The notes under the pieces: generated by a model | What the model was told of the DNA's origin: nothing | Databases searched by the model: none | The model's input: the letters and a program-made list of their open reading frames with translations, nothing else | In this document: positions 32,221 to 34,688 of the stretch, one piece after another | Layout of the letters: each line of letters opens with the position of its first letter | How positions within the stretch are numbered: the first letter of the stretch is position 1 | Source of the DNA: Pseudomonadales bacterium | GTDB taxonomy: Bacteria > Pseudomonadota > Gammaproteobacteria > Pseudomonadales > Pseudohongiellaceae | Length of the DNA: 34,688 nt | NCBI GenBank assembly: GCA_022825945.1 | Contig: JAJDVS010000023.1 | Coordinates: 1-34,688, forward strand | Direction: 5' to 3' | Translations under genes and position numbers: made by a program

Positions 32221-33021
32221 ATGAAAATAATACTTCTCGGCCTCGCATTGGCCGCGCTTGCGGCGCCGGCGCCGGGGCAGCTCGCCACGCCGAACCCCGC
32301 CGGGCTGACCTACGGCCATGTCCATCTCAATGTTTCCGACATCGAGCTCCACAAGCGGATCTGGGTGGAATACTTTGGCGGCGTGGTGGTGGAAAAAGGC
32401 CCGCTGACCGCGGTGCGCCTGCCCAATATGCTCGTGGCCCTCACCGAGCGCGCGCCGAGCATGGGCTCACGGGAAACCGTGATGGACCATTTCGGCTTCA
32501 AGGTGCGCAATATCGAGCGGTTTCTGGAGAAGTGGAGCGCGGCGGGATATGAAGTCGGCCGGGTGTTCACCGGCGCCGAGGGACAGACCAATGCCTATGT
32601 GATGCTGCCGGACGATGTCTATGTGGAATTGCAGGAAGACCAGTCGCTGCACGTGGAGGTCATGGGCTACCATGTGCATTTCATTACTCCGGGGCATGAA
32701 GGTCTGCTCGAATGGTACACCGATGTTTTCGGCCTCGAAGTGCGCCCCCGGGGCTCCATCGCCACCACTACCAATGCGCCGGGAATGAACCTGAGTTTCG
32801 GCGCTGGCGAACGGGAGCGCCACGCTACCGAAGGGGCGGCCATCGATCACATCGGCTTCGAGTTTGAAGACCTCGAAGCCTTCTGCAAGCAACTCGAAGC
32901 CCGGGGTATTGCCTTCGATGTCCCCTATCGGGAAATCCCCTCCATCGAACTCAAGATCGCCTTCATTACCGACCCCGCGGGAGTTCGTATCGAACTCACG
33001 GAAGGCTACGACGAGTATTGA
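32221..33021 (+). CDS. Exported VOC-superfamily (glyoxalase/dioxygenase-like) protein
   Basis: 266 residues. AAGGA at 32206-32210 precedes ATG 32221, and residues 1-20 are a signal peptide (MKIILLGLALAALAAPAPGQ). Two VOC half-modules follow: the first has HVHLNVSD (31-40) and DHFGFKV, the second GYHVHFI, IDHIGFEFEDLEAF, and a closing glutamate region (RIELTEGYDEY). His residues at 33/35 and in the second module are candidate metal ligands. Such proteins act on glutathione-conjugated, aromatic or other small substrates; which one is not known. Periplasmic location is inferred from the signal peptide. Confidence 0.82.
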   Translation: MKIILLGLALAALAAPAPGQLATPNPAGLTYGHVHLNVSDIELHKRIWVEYFGGVVVEKGPLTAVRLPNMLVALTERAPSMGSRETVMDHFGFKVRNIERFLEKWSAAGYEVGRVFTGAEGQTNAYVMLPDDVYVELQEDQSLHVEVMGYHVHFITPGHEGLLEWYTDVFGLEVRPRGSIATTTNAPGMNLSFGAGERERHATEGAAIDHIGFEFEDLEAFCKQLEARGIAFDVPYREIPSIELKIAFITDPAGVRIELTEGYDEY

Positions 33022-33043
33022 GCCTCTCGCATTTTCCCAGGTG

Positions 33044-33136
33044 GCGTTCTGCGCGAAGTCGCAGAATCTCGTGTGGTGGCCTCCCCCTCTGTCATTCTGC
33101 GCGAAGTCGCAGAATCTCATGCAGTGGCCTCTCCAG
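33044..33136. repeat. Tandem pair of CGTCATTCTGCG-type palindromes
   Basis: Two units of about 46 bp (33044-33090 and 33091-33136) each contain TTCTGCGCGAAGTCGCAGAA and a TGGCCTC tail. A third, partial palindrome follows and a GAATGACA end lies at 33241. The cluster fills the convergent space between the VOC and SGNH genes. Confidence 0.6.
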
Positions 33137-33285
33137 GGAGATTCTGCGCTCCAGTCGCCGAGCACAACTCGGCGCCGCTCGGGTCTGCGTACGAAGCTAC
33201 GCTTCGTAAACACTTGCCCTCTCCCGCTTCGCTTCGCGCTGAATGACATGTATGGCCCGGCGCCCGCTCCTGGTCAATCCATTCG

Positions 33286-33981
33286 TCAGTGAAGTTTTTC
33301 GTGGCGTGCTTCCCGGGGCATCAGCGCCGACCTGATCGTGCTTCCCCAGATCAGGTTGCCGAGGTCGTTGAAGTGCAGATTGTCCGCAACGAAGATATCG
33401 GTCATCACCGAGCCGTCGGCTTTCAGGAACGGCGTTACCGCATCCACATAATGCACCCGGGGGTCGGCTTCGGCGATGGCCTTCAGTTGCCCGTTCACAT
33501 TTTGGGCCGCACCAAAAACTTCCTCCCGCGCCACGCTCGGCTTCACCGACATCACATAAATGCGGGTCTCCGGCAACTCCTCGTGGACCCTGGCGACAAT
33601 CCGCTTGAAGTTATCGACGATGGTGGCTTCGGGAATCCCGGCCCAGGTGTCGTTGTCGCCTTCGTAAATCAGAATCGCGCGGGGCTTGTAGCGCAGGGCG
33701 ACCCGGTCGAGATGATACAGCGCATCGGCCATGGTGCTGCCGCCGAATCCCCGGGGGATTACCGTCAGCGGCGCCAGGGCTTCCGCGGCCTGGTCGTTCC
33801 AGCGGGCGATGCTCGACGAGCCTGTGAGCACGATGGCGCCTTCCGGCGGTGGCGAGGCCCGGTCCTGCTCGTCAAAGGCTTGCATGGCGGACTCCCAGCG
33901 GGCCGGATCGTCCTGCTGGGCAAACCCGGCTGGCACTGCGAACAACAGCAGCGCGGCAAAAAGCGGGATTCTCCTGAACAT
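33286..33981 (-). CDS. Exported SGNH/GDSL-type hydrolase
   Basis: 231 residues. Signal peptide 1-21 (FAALLLFAVPAGFAQ), then block I GSSSI (Ser56, nucleophile), block II RGFGGST (Gly80), block III EGDND (Asn110) and block V DNLHFND (Asp200 and His203). It is an esterase/lipase or polysaccharide deacetylase-like hydrolase acting in the periplasm; substrate unknown. AGGAGG precedes ATG 33981. It ends in the repeat cluster and starts 49 bases before the second fold-back element. Confidence 0.9.
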   Translation of the reverse strand: MFRRIPLFAALLLFAVPAGFAQQDDPARWESAMQAFDEQDRASPPPEGAIVLTGSSSIARWNDQAAEALAPLTVIPRGFGGSTMADALYHLDRVALRYKPRAILIYEGDNDTWAGIPEATIVDNFKRIVARVHEELPETRIYVMSVKPSVAREEVFGAAQNVNGQLKAIAEADPRVHYVDAVTPFLKADGSVMTDIFVADNLHFNDLGNLIWGSTIRSALMPREARHEKLH

Positions 33982-34030
33982 CGGTTTCCTCCTGTGGATT
34001 CAGCGGCGGAACGGTCGCAAGTGAGCGGCC

Positions 34031-34193
34031 AGGAGCCTGCGCCAAAGGAATTCACGGCTGCAAATCCGCTCTCATCCACGCCCCTGGCCGCTCGATTTCG
34101 TTGAATATACACCAATATCCGCCTCAACCGATCAACCAGGGGCGCGGCGACAGCGAATTTTCGCTTTCGCGAATTCCTGTGGCGCAGGCTCCT
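34031..34193. mobile_element. 163-bp fold-back (MITE-like) element, copy 2
   Basis: Same length as copy 1 (2681-2843) and highly similar along its whole length. Ends AGGAGCCTGCGCC and its complement GGCGCAGGCTCCT are both kept. Its left inner arm (34079-34095, CGCCCCTGGCCGCTCGA) is the exact complement of copy 1's right inner arm (2778-2794), although each copy has one diverged arm. It lies 87 bases before an IS1380-like transposase start. Confidence 0.75.
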
Positions 34194-34280
34194 AGCCCGA
34201 ATATTGCATGATCAGGTGGGCGGAATGCCCATATTTCGATATAATTCAGTTAGTTAGGCCGATATCAAAGGACTGCGCCC

Positions 34281-34688
34281 ATGACAGATTGTAATCCGCA
34301 TTCCATCGCTTTTCCACACTGCAAAGGCCGCCTCGTGGAGACCTCTTTTTCCGGCGGCGCGATCACCTCCGACGGCGGTGCGGTGCTGCTGCGCGAGGCC
34401 GACCGGATGTCGGGATTGACCGACCGAGCCGCGCGGTCGCTGACCGATACGCGCCGCAAGGCCAGTTGCCGGCACTCGCTTTTGACGATGGTCCGGCAGC
34501 GGGTGTACGCGCTGGCGCTGGGATACGAAGACCCGGACGACCACGACGAGCTGCGCTCGGATCGGCGCTGCAAACGGCGGTGGACGCCGACGGGCCGCTG
34601 GCCGGCGCTTCAACCCTGTGCCGACTCGAGCAGGGCATGGGCCGGGACGAGGCGGTGCGCCTGCTGCTGTCCGGCCCCTGTGCCCACC
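34281..34688 (+). pseudogene. IS1380-family transposase, frameshifted, 5' part
   Basis: Translated by hand from ATG 34281: MTDCNPHSIAFPHCKGRLVE, then SFSGGAITSDGGAVLLREAD and TMVRQRVYALALGYEDPDDHDELRSD, a typical IS1380 transposase N-terminus. At 34563 one base is missing relative to the expected ...SD-PALQTAV...; the +2 frame (from 34565) continues ALQTAVDADGPLAGASTLCRLEQ to the window edge. The element runs off the window; its ends are not resolved. A TATAAT at 34240-34245 could be its -10. The frameshift disables the transposase unless it is a sequencing error. Confidence 0.75.

Noticed and set aside
1-34688. CRISPR array or cas genes
   Set aside because: No regularly spaced direct repeats of 24-40 bp; the repeats seen are palindromic, dispersed or 22-bp tandem units without spacers.

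Overview
The window looks like about 34.7 kb of a GC-rich proteobacterial chromosome. I infer an uncultured, probably marine gammaproteobacterium. The grounds are a TonB-dependent receptor with an EEVVVTGS box, several exported enzymes (SMP-30, serine hydrolase, S1/P1 nuclease, SGNH hydrolase, copper monooxygenase), a fused trpEG gene, and dispersed CGTCATTCTGCG-type palindromes. This is from pattern recognition only; no database search was possible.

Layout. 1-1048: 5' part of a membrane-protein gene and a lipoprotein alpha/beta hydrolase. 1184-2580: a truncated Yip1-family gene joined through an 85-nt hairpin repeat to a truncated, internally deleted MacB-type permease. 2681-2843: a 163-bp fold-back (MITE-like) element. 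2842-3879: hemH. 4337-7173: SMP-30 lactonase and a cytochrome c/copper monooxygenase fusion. 7385-8325: hisI and an SDR gene, both cut at one junction. 8419-10661: a zur-znuCBA operon in which znuC and znuA carry large in-frame deletions. 10932-16034: a complete Liv-type ABC importer. 16476-17278: a HEPN/MNT toxin-antitoxin pair. 17430-21290: a Tat-exported TIM-barrel protein, an exported tandem FAH-domain protein and an S1/P1 nuclease. 21480-23876: trpEG with a short Trp-Trp leader peptide. 24034-27435: serine hydrolase, 2OG-Fe(II) oxygenase and an AAA ATPase. 27650-28281: VapBC-type pair. 28466-33981: TonB receptor, exported VOC protein and SGNH hydrolase. 34031-34688: a second copy of the fold-back element and the 5' part of a frameshifted IS1380-type transposase.

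How it fits together. The Liv cluster is one transporter in one operon. The zinc operon keeps its regulator, a good Zur-box candidate and an intact permease, but the ATPase and binding protein cannot work as read. trpEG appears to be controlled by attenuation from a leader peptide whose predicted transcript starts at or next to its ATG. The two toxin-antitoxin operons show the same promoter-to-ATG geometry.

The most notable points are the trpL-trpEG leader, the 163-bp fold-back element, the 85-nt repeat with covarying stems and GGA loops, the cluster of truncated or internally deleted genes (real decay or assembly artefact), and two unusual exported fusions (tandem FAH; thioredoxin-like/cytochrome c/copper monooxygenase).
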